This document shows, piece by piece, positions 24,731 to 33,705 of a stretch of 64,000 nt of DNA. Within the stretch, counting starts at the first letter, position 1, and each line of letters begins with the position of its first letter. The notes beneath the pieces are model-generated. The model saw only the letters and a program-made list of their open reading frames with translations. It was not told the DNA's origin and searched no databases. The stretch is from Limnochorda pilosa (lineage in GTDB: Bacteria; Bacillota; Limnochordia; Limnochordales; Limnochordaceae): assembly GCF_001544015.1 (NCBI RefSeq), contig NZ_AP014924.1, positions 1,736,001 to 1,800,000 on the forward strand. Direction: 5' to 3'. The position numbers were made by a program, and so were the translations under genes.

Positions 24731-25768
24731 GTGAGTGCCCCGGTGCCCTCAGCGCGCGGGGCCGTCTCGGGAGACACGGCTCCTGGCGTGGCTGCCCAGC
24801 AGCCCGACGGCGTGCGGGCCTACTCCTTCGACCTCCACGGACCCTTGGGCGAGCAGGAGTGGAAGGGCCTGGTACGCTTCCAGGGCGAGCTCGCCGAGGA
24901 GTGGGCGCTGGTCCTCACCCAGTGGCTCAAGCGCCGGGTGCGGGTGCGCCCCGCCGGGCCCCCGGTCTCCTTGCGGCGCGCCTCGAGCCTGTGGGAGCAG
25001 GGCGAGGGCGAGGCGCTCCGCTGGCACGTGGATGGGGCGCCGGTGCTCCTGATCTGGCCCCAGGCGCTCCTCTTCCAGACCCTGGACTGCCTCCTGGGCG
25101 GGCCGGGCGAGGCGCCCTCGCCCCTGCGTCCGCCCACGGAGATCGAGGGGCGGGTGATCCGCCAGATCACCGCCCGCCTCGCGTACCGCCTCCTGCGCCT
25201 GGAGGTCCAGCGGCTCGAGGTCCCCGTGCCGCCGGGAGAGATCGAGGTGCACCCGGTGGAGCCGGGCCAGGTGTCGGCCCGCAGCCGGTGGCTCTCCCTC
25301 GCGCTGGACGTGGAGTGGCGGTCCCAGCGGGGGCCCTCGGGGCGGGGCGGCGAGCGCTTCTACCTGCTGCTTTCACCCGAGTGGGCGGCGCGGGCCCGGA
25401 AGGGACTCGCGCTCTTCGGGCGGGGCATGGCGGGGGAGGCCGAGGACCTCGCAGACCTGAAGCGGGTGCGCACGACCCTGCAGCGCCACCTGGAGGAGAC
25501 GCCGGTCACGGTGCGGGTGGTGCTGGGCCGGAGCCGCCTCACCCTGCGTGAGGTCCTCTCCCTGGAGCCGGGGGACGTGCTGCAGCTCGAGCAGCGGGTG
25601 GACGAGCCGCTCCCGGTGGAGGTGGGCGAGGCGCCCTTCTTCCTGGGGCGCCCGGGGGAGGCCGCAGGGCGGATGGCCGTCCGGCTGGAGGCGTGGGTCG
25701 GGGGGAGCTCGGAGCCGGCGGAGGCCGGCGAGAGAGGAGGACCAAGCGGATGGCCGGAGACCTCTTGA
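24731..25768 (+). CDS. fliM: Flagellar motor switch protein FliM (divergent)
   Basis: About 345 residues. The middle domain retains LDCLLGGPGE and the C-terminal SpoA/FliN-like domain (about 255-325) is recognisable in VTVRVVLGRSRLTLREVL. The N-terminal EIDALL-type peptide that binds phospho-CheY in most FliM proteins is not visible; the first 35 residues are Ala/Gly/Pro-rich. GTG 24731 with GAAGGGGG upstream chosen; GTG 24710 would add seven residues. It overlaps the next gene by 19 nt. Assignment rests on position and the two domains. Confidence 0.82.
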   Translation: MSAPVPSARGAVSGDTAPGVAAQQPDGVRAYSFDLHGPLGEQEWKGLVRFQGELAEEWALVLTQWLKRRVRVRPAGPPVSLRRASSLWEQGEGEALRWHVDGAPVLLIWPQALLFQTLDCLLGGPGEAPSPLRPPTEIEGRVIRQITARLAYRLLRLEVQRLEVPVPPGEIEVHPVEPGQVSARSRWLSLALDVEWRSQRGPSGRGGERFYLLLSPEWAARARKGLALFGRGMAGEAEDLADLKRVRTTLQRHLEETPVTVRVVLGRSRLTLREVLSLEPGDVLQLEQRVDEPLPVEVGEAPFFLGRPGEAAGRMAVRLEAWVGGSSEPAEAGERGGPSGWPETS

Positions 25769-26715
25769 CCCGCGAGGAGCTGGAGGTGCTGCTCTCGGAA
25801 GGGCGGCTCCCCTCGGAGCCGGCCCCCCCCAGGGCCCGGCCCGGGCCGGTGGGGGCCAACCCGGCGCCGGTGCTCCAGCAGCTCTTCCAGCTCATCGTCC
25901 AAAGACTGGGCCGGGCCCGCCCGGGGCTCGCAGCTCGCTTCATCAGCCTGGGAGAGCACCAGGTGGAGGAGGCGGCCGCCGGTCTGGAGGAGGGCCAGCG
26001 GCTGCTCTCGGTGGAGCTTCACGACGGCATCGAGGGGCTCTTCCTCCTGTGGCACCCCCAGACGGCCCCCAACGACGACCGGTTCCTGGAGGAGGCCGCG
26101 GAGGTCTTCTGCCAGAGCCTGGCCGCCCTCTGGGGGCACCCGGTGGAGATCGAGAAGGGCGCGGTCCGAGCCGTCGACCTGAGCGAGGGCCTGCCCGAGG
26201 GCCTGCTCCCCTTCGGCCGCAGCGAGAGCGTCTGGTCGGCGCGTCTCGCGGTGGGGGTCGAGGCGTCGCCCCTGGTCTTCTGGCTGCCCCGCGACGTGGC
26301 GCTGGACCTCCGGGAGCGGCTGGAGCGCTCGGCCGACGTGGGCGGGGGACTGGCGCCGCCCCGGGAGCGGGTCTCCCGGTCCGCCCAGGGCGGGGTGCGG
26401 GTGGAACCGGCGCGCTTCTCGCCCCTGCGCCAGCCCGGCGGGCAGGAGGGCGAGCGGGACCTGGGGCGGGTGATGGACCTGCCCCTGGAGGTCACCGTGG
26501 AGCTGGGCCGGGCGCAGCTCAAGGTGCGCGAGATCCTGGACCTGAAGGTGGGCACGGTGGTGGAGCTCGATCGCTTGGCCGGAGAGCCCGTGGACCTGAG
26601 GGTGAACGGCCGCCTGGTGGCCAAGGGCGAGGTGGTGGTGGTGGACGAGAGCTTCGCGGTGAAGATCACCCAGATCCTCGCCCCGGAGGAAAGGGCGCCG
26701 GTGGTCGAAGAGTGA
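25750..26715 (+). CDS. fliY: Flagellar motor switch protein FliY/FliN
   Basis: 321 residues. Residues 6-15 (LTREELEVLL) resemble the LSQDEIDALL peptide with which FliM and FliY bind CheY. A divergent CheC/FliM-like middle part follows (about 40-190), then a linker and a clear C-terminal SpoA domain (about 240-312: LPLEVTVELGRAQLKVREIL). This is the FliY architecture of Bacillota, where the protein replaces FliN in the C-ring. I cannot see intact CheC phosphatase motifs. ATG 25750 has GAGAGGAGGA upstream. Confidence 0.88.
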   Translation: MAGDLLTREELEVLLSEGRLPSEPAPPRARPGPVGANPAPVLQQLFQLIVQRLGRARPGLAARFISLGEHQVEEAAAGLEEGQRLLSVELHDGIEGLFLLWHPQTAPNDDRFLEEAAEVFCQSLAALWGHPVEIEKGAVRAVDLSEGLPEGLLPFGRSESVWSARLAVGVEASPLVFWLPRDVALDLRERLERSADVGGGLAPPRERVSRSAQGGVRVEPARFSPLRQPGGQEGERDLGRVMDLPLEVTVELGRAQLKVREILDLKVGTVVELDRLAGEPVDLRVNGRLVAKGEVVVVDESFAVKITQILAPEERAPVVEE

Positions 26716-26719
26716 GGCG

Positions 26720-27160
26720 ATGGCGGTGGGGGCGGAGTCGGTCTACGGGGAGCTCCTGCGGGTGCTGGCCGCGCTGGCGGTGGTCGTGCCCGCAGCCTAC
26801 CTCTCGACCCGGTTCCTGACGGGCCGGGGGTTGGCCCGGCGCGGGCGGTACATGAAGCGGGTGGAAAGCCTGGCCCTGGGGGCGCACCATGGACTCCACC
26901 TGGTGCAGGTGGGCGAGCGGCTCTTCCTGGTAGGGGCGAGCGAGAAGGGGGTCCACCTCCTGGCGGAGGTGGACCGGGCGTCGGAGCTCCACCCTCTGGC
27001 GGCGGCCGGATCGCCGGCCGACGGGGCAGCCCAGGCGCCGTGGCTCCCTGGAGGCTCGCCGGCCGCAGCCGGGGTCCTGGGCGGTTTCCGGCGGTGGCGG
27101 GGGCGACAGGAAGCCGGAGGGGGAGATCATGGCCAGCGGGCGAAGGGGCAGGGCGGATGA
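26720..27160 (+). CDS. fliO: Flagellar biosynthetic protein FliO/FliZ
   Basis: 146 residues. One transmembrane helix near residues 12-32, then a cytoplasmic FliO domain with MKRVESLALGAHHGLHLVQVG and LFLVGASEKGVHLL, the conserved basic-then-GxxxxLxxV pattern. The C-terminal 50 residues are low-complexity. FliO assists assembly of the FliP ring. cheY, which normally lies between fliY and fliO (fliZ) in Bacillus, is absent. It overlaps fliP by 4 nt. Confidence 0.86.
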   Translation: MAVGAESVYGELLRVLAALAVVVPAAYLSTRFLTGRGLARRGRYMKRVESLALGAHHGLHLVQVGERLFLVGASEKGVHLLAEVDRASELHPLAAAGSPADGAAQAPWLPGGSPAAAGVLGGFRRWRGRQEAGGGDHGQRAKGQGG

Positions 27161-27906
27161 GACGCGCGTTCGGGTGGGTGCTCTTGGTGGCGCTGGTCTG
27201 GGGCGCCTGCGGGTTGGTCGCGGCCGCGCAGGCCCCGCCGGGCCTCTCCATCCAGCTGACCCCCAGCCAGGAGCCGGGGCGCCTCGCCGCGTCGCTGGAG
27301 ATCCTGGCGGTTCTGACCGTCCTCAGCCTCGCGCCCTCGCTCCTCATCCTGATGACCTCCTTCACCCGCATCGTGGTGGTGCTGGGGTTCGTCCGCAACG
27401 CCCTGGCCACCAACCAGACGCCGCCCACCCAGCTCCTGGTGGGGCTCGCGCTCTTCCTCACCTTCTTCGTCATGGCCCCCACCTGGCAGGCGGTCTACCA
27501 GGACGCGGTCCAGCCCTACCTGGCGGAGGAGATGACCTTCCAGGAGGCGCTCCAGCAGGGGCAGAAGCCCGTGCGGGCCTTCATGTTCCGCTTCACCCGG
27601 CAGGAGGATCTGGCGCTCCTGCTGGACGCCTCGGGCGCGCCCGAGCCGGCCAACCAGGACGACGTCCCCCTCCACGTGCTGGTGCCGGCCTTCGTGCTGA
27701 GCGAGCTGAAGAGCGCCTTCCAGATGGGTTTCGTCCTCTTCCTCCCTTTCCTGGTCATCGACATGGTGGTGGCCAGCGCGCTGATGTCCATGGGCATGTT
27801 CATGCTGCCGCCCGTGATGATCTCGCTGCCCTTCAAGCTGCTGCTCTTCGTGCTGGTGGACGGCTGGGGGCTCATCATCCGCTCGCTCCTGGCCAGCTAC
27901 ACGTGA
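27157..27906 (+). CDS. fliP: Flagellar type III export gate protein FliP
   Basis: 249 residues. A cleavable signal peptide (about 1-25, ending in AAAQA) and four transmembrane helices with the signature segments LILMTSFTRIVVVLGFVRNA, TPPTQLLVGLALFLTFFVM and ELKSAFQMGFVLFLPFLVID (each partial). FliP forms the core ring of the export channel with FliQ and FliR. ATG overlaps the fliO stop. Confidence 0.97.
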   Translation: MRRAFGWVLLVALVWGACGLVAAAQAPPGLSIQLTPSQEPGRLAASLEILAVLTVLSLAPSLLILMTSFTRIVVVLGFVRNALATNQTPPTQLLVGLALFLTFFVMAPTWQAVYQDAVQPYLAEEMTFQEALQQGQKPVRAFMFRFTRQEDLALLLDASGAPEPANQDDVPLHVLVPAFVLSELKSAFQMGFVLFLPFLVIDMVVASALMSMGMFMLPPVMISLPFKLLLFVLVDGWGLIIRSLLASYT

Positions 27907-27963
27907 CCCTGCCCCGCCCGGAGGCGGGCCGGCGGGCGTGAGGGAAAGGAGGCGACGGTTCGG

Positions 27964-28233
27964 GTGAATGCCGGCGTGGCGATGGACGTGGTGGGCGATG
28001 CCGTCCAGACCATCCTGCTGGCCGCGGCTCCGATCCTGCTGGCCGCGCTGGTGGTGGGCGTCGCGGTGAGCCTGCTGCAGGCGGTGACGCAGGTGCAGGA
28101 GCAGACCCTGGCCTTCGTGCCCAAGATCGTGGCCGTGCTGGTCGTGGTCTTCCTGGCCGGCGGCTGGATGATGGCCCGCATCACCGACTTCGCCGGACGG
28201 CTGCTGGGTCACCTGGACCGGTTCGTGGGATGA
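27964..28233 (+). CDS. fliQ: Flagellar type III export gate protein FliQ
   Basis: 89 residues with two transmembrane helices; LLQAVTQVQEQTLAFVPKI is the family signature. GTG 27964 chosen; AAAGGAGG (27945-27952) lies 11 nt upstream. Alternatives in frame are GTG 27976 and ATG 27982. It overlaps fliR by 4 nt. Confidence 0.96.
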   Translation: MNAGVAMDVVGDAVQTILLAAAPILLAALVVGVAVSLLQAVTQVQEQTLAFVPKIVAVLVVVFLAGGWMMARITDFAGRLLGHLDRFVG

Positions 28234-29012
28234 ACCTCTCGCTGGAGCTGGGGCCGCAGATCTGGACGCTCCTCGCCCTGCTGGTGCGGGTGGGGGTGCT
28301 GGTCTTCTTCTTCCCGGTGGGCACCAACCGGGTGCCGGTGCCGGTGCGGCTGGGGCTCTCGGGGTGGCTCGCCTTCGCGCTCTGGCCGGCGGTGCCGCCC
28401 GAGAGCTGGCTCACCCCGGGGGCGGGCTACCCCCTGGCCCTGGCCCGGGAGGCGCTGGTGGGGCTGGGGATTGCCCTGGTGATGCAGCTCCTGACGGGGG
28501 CGGTGCAATTGGCCGGGCAGATGGTGGACATGCCCATGGGCTTCGGGGTGGTGAACCTCCTGGACCCCCAGACGGGCCAGCAGGTGCCGGTGGTCGCCCA
28601 GCTCTTCGGAATCGTGGCCCTGCTCCTTTTCTTCGTGCTGGGGGGGCCGGGCGTGGTGATGGCCGCCCTCCGGCAGAGCCTGGTCTGGATCCCGGTGGGA
28701 ACGGCCGCGGTCACCGAGCGGACCGCCCGCCTGCTGGTGGCCGAGTCCGCCGGCGTCTTCACCACCGGCCTTCGCCTGGCCCTGCCGGTCATCGCCGCCG
28801 GTTTCCTGGCCGACGTGAGCCTGGGCGTGCTCTCCCGGGCGGTGCCCCAGTTCAACGTCTTCATCGAGGGCTTCCCCATCAAGATCGGGCTGGGGCTCCT
28901 GGTCCTCCTGGCGGGCGTGCCCTTCTACCTGGAGGCGATCGGCAGGCTGGTGGGGGCGGCGGGCCGTTTCCCCGAGCTGCTGGCCCAGATGCTTCGGACG
29001 TTGGGGCCGTAG
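28230..29012 (+). CDS. fliR: Flagellar type III export gate protein FliR
   Basis: 260 residues, six hydrophobic segments. Family motifs PVGTNRVPVPVRLGLS near residue 28, GQMVDMPMGFGVVNLLDPQ in the middle and PQFNVFIEGFPIKIGLGL in the C-terminal half are present. FliR completes the FliP5-FliQ4-FliR1 export gate. ATGA overlap with fliQ. Confidence 0.96.
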   Translation: MNLSLELGPQIWTLLALLVRVGVLVFFFPVGTNRVPVPVRLGLSGWLAFALWPAVPPESWLTPGAGYPLALAREALVGLGIALVMQLLTGAVQLAGQMVDMPMGFGVVNLLDPQTGQQVPVVAQLFGIVALLLFFVLGGPGVVMAALRQSLVWIPVGTAAVTERTARLLVAESAGVFTTGLRLALPVIAAGFLADVSLGVLSRAVPQFNVFIEGFPIKIGLGLLVLLAGVPFYLEAIGRLVGAAGRFPELLAQMLRTLGP

Positions 29013-29033
29013 GGCCGGGCGGGGGGACGGGAG

Positions 29034-30206
29034 GTGGCTTCGAAGAGCCAAGGAAGGAACAGGAAAGAACCGAATCGGAACGAATTAGAGAGCCAAGAGG
29101 CCGGGACCGAGGGGGCCGGGCGGAGCGAGTTCCGCTTCGACCTGCAGCGGTTCTCCGAGGAACGCACCCTGCCGCCGAGCCCGCGCCGCATCCGGGAGGC
29201 CCGGGAACGGGGCGAGGTGTCCAAGAGCCAGGAGCTGGGCCCGGCCGTGCTGCTGCTCCTGATGGGGACCTTCCTGGAGGTCCTGGGGCGGCTGGCGGTC
29301 GGGGGGCCGGTGCGGTTCGCGGCGGAGATCCTGCAGGAGGTGCCGCCCCCCGGGGCCTGGACCCTCGAGTGGCTGGGCGGGCTCATGGCGAGGGCGGCGC
29401 TGGCCATCGTCCAGGGGGCGGCCCCCTTCATGCTGACGGCGCTGGTGATCGGGGTGGGCGCCCAACTCGCGCAGGTGGGCTTCCTCTTCACGCTGAAGCC
29501 CCTGCAGCCGAAGCTGGACCGGCTCAACCCCCTGACCGGCTTCCAGCGGATCTTCTCCCGGAGGGGCCTCTTCGAGCTGGCCAAGTCCGTCTTCAAGGTG
29601 GCGGTGGTCGGCTTCGTGGCTTACTGGGTGCTGGCCGACGCCATCCCGGACCTGGTGGGGCTGGTCCAGATGACCCCGGACCAGGCCCTGCGTGAGGTGG
29701 GGGCCCGTCTGGGCCGGCTGCTCTGGACGACGGCGGCCGTGTGGCTGGTGATCGCCGCGGCGGACCATGCGTTCCAGCGGAGCCAGCACCTGAGCCGGCT
29801 CCGCATGACGCCGTACGAGGCGAAGCAGGAGCAGAAGGAGACCGAGGGCGACCCGCACGTGCGCCAGCGGATCCGCCAGCGGCAGCGGCAGGTCAGCGGC
29901 CGGCGGATGATGCAGGCGGTACGGACGGCCGACGTGGTGGTGACCAACCCCACCCACGTGGCGGTGGCCCTCAAGTACGAGATCGCCCGGATGAACGCCC
30001 CCGTGGTGGTGGCCAAGGGGGCGGACCACCTGGCCCGGCGCATCCGCCAGGAGGCCGTGGAGCACGGGGTGCGGGTGGTGGAGAACCCGCCCCTGGCCCG
30101 GGCGCTCTACGAGGCATGCGAGGTGGACCAGGAGGTTCCCGAGCGGCTCTACCGGGCCGTGGCCGAGGTGCTGGCGCTGGTGTGGCGGCTGCGGCGCGGG
30201 GTCTGA
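29034..30206 (+). CDS. flhB: Flagellar export substrate-specificity protein FlhB
   Basis: 390 residues. The N-terminus carries a 30-residue hydrophilic extension before the usual FDLQRFSEERTLPPSPRR segment. Four transmembrane helices follow, then the cytoplasmic domain with the autocleavage motif NPTH at residues 305-308. Cleavage there switches export from rod/hook to filament proteins in concert with FliK. GTG 29034 has a G-rich upstream stretch (GGGGGGACGGGAG). The first 60 nt of the gene are AT-richer than the surroundings. Confidence 0.96.
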   Translation: MASKSQGRNRKEPNRNELESQEAGTEGAGRSEFRFDLQRFSEERTLPPSPRRIREARERGEVSKSQELGPAVLLLLMGTFLEVLGRLAVGGPVRFAAEILQEVPPPGAWTLEWLGGLMARAALAIVQGAAPFMLTALVIGVGAQLAQVGFLFTLKPLQPKLDRLNPLTGFQRIFSRRGLFELAKSVFKVAVVGFVAYWVLADAIPDLVGLVQMTPDQALREVGARLGRLLWTTAAVWLVIAAADHAFQRSQHLSRLRMTPYEAKQEQKETEGDPHVRQRIRQRQRQVSGRRMMQAVRTADVVVTNPTHVAVALKYEIARMNAPVVVAKGADHLARRIRQEAVEHGVRVVENPPLARALYEACEVDQEVPERLYRAVAEVLALVWRLRRGV

Positions 30207-30254
30207 TCCACCCGGTCGCTCCGGGGAGGGACCGGGCCCTCCGGGAGCCGGAAG

Positions 30255-32396
30255 GTGGACGGGACCCTTCGGGAAGAACGGGTGCCCCCCGGGGGCACGG
30301 GAAGAGGGGCGACGGCGGTGGCGGTTCGCGCTCAGGAGATCCTGCAGCGACTCACCCGTCAAAGCGACCTGCTGGTGGTGGCGGGGCTCATCCTCATCGT
30401 GGTGATGATGGTGGTCCCCCTGCCCGCCGCGCTCCTGGACGTGCTCCTGGCCTTCAACATCAGCCTGGCGCTCATGACCCTCATGGTGACCATGAGCGTG
30501 AAGGAGCCGCTGGAGGTCTCGGTCTTCCCCAGCCTCCTGCTGGTGGCCACCCTCTTCCGGCTGGCGCTGAACATCTCCACGACCCGGCTGATCCTGCTCA
30601 ACGGCTACGCCGGCCAGGTGATCCAGGCCTTCGGCCGCTTCGTGGTGGGCGGCAACTACGTGGTGGGCTTCATCGTCTTCCTCATCCTGGTCATCATCCA
30701 GTTCGTGGTGATCACCCGGGGCGCCGAGCGGGTGGCGGAGGTGGCGGCGCGCTTCACCCTGGATGCCATGCCCGGCAAGCAGATGGCCATCGACGCAGAC
30801 CTGAACACCGGCCTCATCGACGAGAAGCAGGCCCGGGAGCGGCGGGCCAAGATCGAGCAGGAAGCGGACTTCTACGGTGCCATGGACGGCGCCAGCAAGT
30901 TCGTCAAGGGCGATGCCATCGCCTCCATCATCATCACCCTCATCAACATCCTGGGCGGCTTCGCCGTGGGGGTGGGCCAGCGGGGGCTGAGCCTGGCCGA
31001 CGCGCTGGGCACCTACACCCTCCTCACCGTCGGCGACGGGCTGGTGAGCCAAATTCCGGCCCTGCTCCTCTCCACGGCCACAGGGATCATCGTCACCCGG
31101 GCGGCCGCCACCACCAACCTGGGCCGGCAGCTGACGACCCAGATGGGCGCCGAGCCTCAGGTGCTGCTGGTGGCGGGCGCGGCCCTGGGCTTCTTCGGCG
31201 TCCTTCCCGGGCTGCCGACGGCGCCCTTCCTCACCCTGGGAGCCCTTCTGGGCGGGACGGGTTACCTGCTGCAGCGCCGCCAAGCGGACCTCCGCGAGCG
31301 CGAGACCGCCCGGGCCGACGAGCGGGCCCGGGAGCACCGGCGCGAGCCCGAAGACGTGGCCGGGCTCGTGCAGGTGGACCCCCTGGAGCTGGAGGTGGGC
31401 TACGGGCTGGTGCCCCTGGTGGACGCCGGCCAGTCCGGGGAGCTCCTGGACCGCATCGCCCTCATCCGCCGGCAGATGGCCCAGGAGATGGGGCTCCTGG
31501 TGCCGTCGGTCCGCATCCGCGACAACCTGGCCCTGGAGCCCTCCCAGTACCGGATCAAGATCAAGGGCATCCCCGTGGGGCAGGGCGAGCTGCGGCTGGG
31601 CGAGTTCCTGGCCATGGAGGCGGGCCAGGTGGCCGAGAAGATCGAGGGGACGCCCACCAAGGAGCCGGCCTTCGGGCTGCCCGCCCTCTGGATTCCGGCC
31701 TCCCGCAAGGAAGAGGCCGAGTCCGCGGGCTACACGGTGGTGGACCCCACCTCGGTGGTGGCCACCCACCTGGCCGAGGTGATCAAGTCCCACGCGGACG
31801 AGCTCCTGGGCCGGCAGGAGGTCCGGCGCCTGCTGGACCAGCTCAAGCGGGAGTACCCCGCGGTGGTGGAGGAGCTGGTGCCCCAGGTGATCACCGCCGG
31901 GGAGGTGCAGCGGGTGCTTCAGGCGCTCCTGCGGGAGGGCGTGGCCATCCGCGACCTGGTGACCATCCTCGAGGCCGTGGGCGACGGCGCCCAGACCTCC
32001 AAGTCGGTGGAGTACCTGGCGGGCCTCGCCCGGGAGGCGCTCGCCCGCCAGATCTGCGCCGCGCACCAGGGTGCCGACGGCACCCTGCCCATCGTCACGC
32101 TGGAGCCCAGGCTGGAGCAGCAGCTGGGCGAAGCGCTCCAGCAGAGCGATCGGGGGAGCCTCCTGAGCCTGGAGCCAGGGGCGGGGCAGCGGCTCCTCGA
32201 GCGCGTGGCCGGATGGGTGGAGAAGGCCGCCGTGAAAGGAGAGCAGGCGGTGGTGGTCTGCTCGCCGCACCTGCGCTTCGCGTTGCGACGGTTCCTTGAG
32301 CGGAGCCTCCCGCACGTGCCGGTGCTCTCGTACAACGAGATCAGCGCCGAGGTGCGGGTGCAGCCCGTGGGGATGGTGAGGGCCGATGAGGGTTAA
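30255..32396 (+). CDS. flhA: Flagellar export protein FlhA
   Basis: Up to 713 residues; largest export gate component. The N-terminal half has eight transmembrane helices and the FHIPEP motifs (VSVFPSLLLVATLFRLALNIS, then MDGASKFVKGDAIASI, partial quotes). The C-terminal half is the cytoplasmic ring that docks substrates and chaperones. GTG 30255 gives a non-conserved 21-residue leader; GTG 30318, with AGAGGGG upstream, would begin at the conserved part and may be the true start. It overlaps flhF by 11 nt. Confidence 0.96.
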   Translation: MDGTLREERVPPGGTGRGATAVAVRAQEILQRLTRQSDLLVVAGLILIVVMMVVPLPAALLDVLLAFNISLALMTLMVTMSVKEPLEVSVFPSLLLVATLFRLALNISTTRLILLNGYAGQVIQAFGRFVVGGNYVVGFIVFLILVIIQFVVITRGAERVAEVAARFTLDAMPGKQMAIDADLNTGLIDEKQARERRAKIEQEADFYGAMDGASKFVKGDAIASIIITLINILGGFAVGVGQRGLSLADALGTYTLLTVGDGLVSQIPALLLSTATGIIVTRAAATTNLGRQLTTQMGAEPQVLLVAGAALGFFGVLPGLPTAPFLTLGALLGGTGYLLQRRQADLRERETARADERAREHRREPEDVAGLVQVDPLELEVGYGLVPLVDAGQSGELLDRIALIRRQMAQEMGLLVPSVRIRDNLALEPSQYRIKIKGIPVGQGELRLGEFLAMEAGQVAEKIEGTPTKEPAFGLPALWIPASRKEEAESAGYTVVDPTSVVATHLAEVIKSHADELLGRQEVRRLLDQLKREYPAVVEELVPQVITAGEVQRVLQALLREGVAIRDLVTILEAVGDGAQTSKSVEYLAGLAREALARQICAAHQGADGTLPIVTLEPRLEQQLGEALQQSDRGSLLSLEPGAGQRLLERVAGWVEKAAVKGEQAVVVCSPHLRFALRRFLERSLPHVPVLSYNEISAEVRVQPVGMVRADEG

Positions 32397-33705
32397 GCGC
32401 TTCGTGGCGGACACCATGCAGGAAGCCATTGCTCGGGTGAAGGAGGAGTACGGCCCCGAGGCGGTCATCCTCCAGACCCGCACCTTCCGGCGGGGCCTCT
32501 TTGGTCTCATGGGCGCCCGGCGGACGGAGGTGCTGGCCGCGGTCGATCCGGGGCCCGGGCGGAACGGGACGGGGGTCGGGACACGGCCGGCGGCGCGCGA
32601 AGGGGGCGAGCCGGCCGCGCCCGGCCGGGCGGCCCGTACGGAGGGCGCGACCCTGGCGCCCCGCGAACCCGACGGGGCCCCCGCGGCGCGGTCGGCGTCG
32701 CGTGAACCGAGCGCGCGGCCTGCGGCCCCGCCGGGCGCCCTGGAGGAACGGGCGGCCCTGCTGGGACGGCCCAACGGGCGCCCGTACCAGGGGGTCGCCA
32801 CCCTTTCCAACGGTCACGCCAGGCCTCCGGCACCCCCAGCGCAGCCTGTGGCCCCACCGGTCTGGGCCGTGGAGCGCACGCCGCCGCCGGCACCTGCTCC
32901 CGAGGCGGGCTGGCCGCCAGGGCTCGAGCGGGTCTACCGGCGCCTGGTGGACCGGGCGGTGGAGCCGCCCTTCGCCCGGCGGGTGGTGGAGGGGATCCTG
33001 CCGCTCCTGCCACCGGGGCTGCCCGTGGCCGAGGGACGGGCCCTGGAGCTGGCCCGGGACCACCTGGCGAGCCTGATCCCCGTGAGCCCCAGCCTCCGGC
33101 TGGGAGCCGGGCCCCGGCGGGTGGTGGTGCTGGTGGGACCCACGGGGGTGGGGAAGACCACCTCCGTGGCCAAGCTGGCCGCCCACCACGGCCTGATGGC
33201 CGGCCACCCCGTGGGCTTGCTGAGCTTCGACACCTACCGGGTGGGGGCGGCCGAGCAGCTCCGCACCTACGCGGAGATCATCGGGCTTCCGATGGAGGTG
33301 GTCTACCATCCAGGCGAACTCGCGGCCAGCCTCGAGCGGATGGCCGACCGGCACCTGATCCTGGTGGACACCGCAGGCCGCAGCCCGCAGGACCTCATGC
33401 GCCTTCAGGAACTGCGGAGCTACCTAAGGATGCTGCCCGAGCCCGAGGTCTACCTGGTGCTGAGCGCAACCGTCCGGTTCGCGGACATGGCCCGGGCGGC
33501 CGAACGCTTCGAGCCTCTGGGGTACCGCCATCTCATCGTCACCAAGATGGATGAAGCGACCGCCCCCGGCATGGTGCTCAACGCCGTCTTCCAGACGGGG
33601 CGCCCCCTGGCCTACCTCTCCACGGGCCAAGACGTCCCCGACGACTTCGAGGCGGCCGACCCGGACCGGATCGCCGCCCACTTGCTGGAGGACGCCGATG
33701 AGTGA
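32386..33705 (+). CDS. flhF: Flagellar biosynthesis SRP-like GTPase FlhF
   Basis: 439 residues. The N-terminal B-domain (MRVKRFVADTMQEAIARVKEEYG) is followed by a long Ala/Pro/Arg-rich linker (about 55-180), a helical N-domain, and the SRP-type GTPase with P-loop GPTGVGKTT at 251-259, FDTYRVGAAEQLR, VDTAGRSPQD and TKMDE. FlhF controls the place and number of flagella together with FlhG. It overlaps flhG by 8 nt. Confidence 0.96.
   Translation: MRVKRFVADTMQEAIARVKEEYGPEAVILQTRTFRRGLFGLMGARRTEVLAAVDPGPGRNGTGVGTRPAAREGGEPAAPGRAARTEGATLAPREPDGAPAARSASREPSARPAAPPGALEERAALLGRPNGRPYQGVATLSNGHARPPAPPAQPVAPPVWAVERTPPPAPAPEAGWPPGLERVYRRLVDRAVEPPFARRVVEGILPLLPPGLPVAEGRALELARDHLASLIPVSPSLRLGAGPRRVVVLVGPTGVGKTTSVAKLAAHHGLMAGHPVGLLSFDTYRVGAAEQLRTYAEIIGLPMEVVYHPGELAASLERMADRHLILVDTAGRSPQDLMRLQELRSYLRMLPEPEVYLVLSATVRFADMARAAERFEPLGYRHLIVTKMDEATAPGMVLNAVFQTGRPLAYLSTGQDVPDDFEAADPDRIAAHLLEDADE

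Noticed and set aside
29085-32810. 1241-codon open frame on the minus strand across flhB, flhA and flhF
   Set aside because: In DNA of this GC content the complement of real genes rarely contains stops. The translation is His/Gly/Arg/Leu-rich with no domain, and the plus-strand genes are certain.
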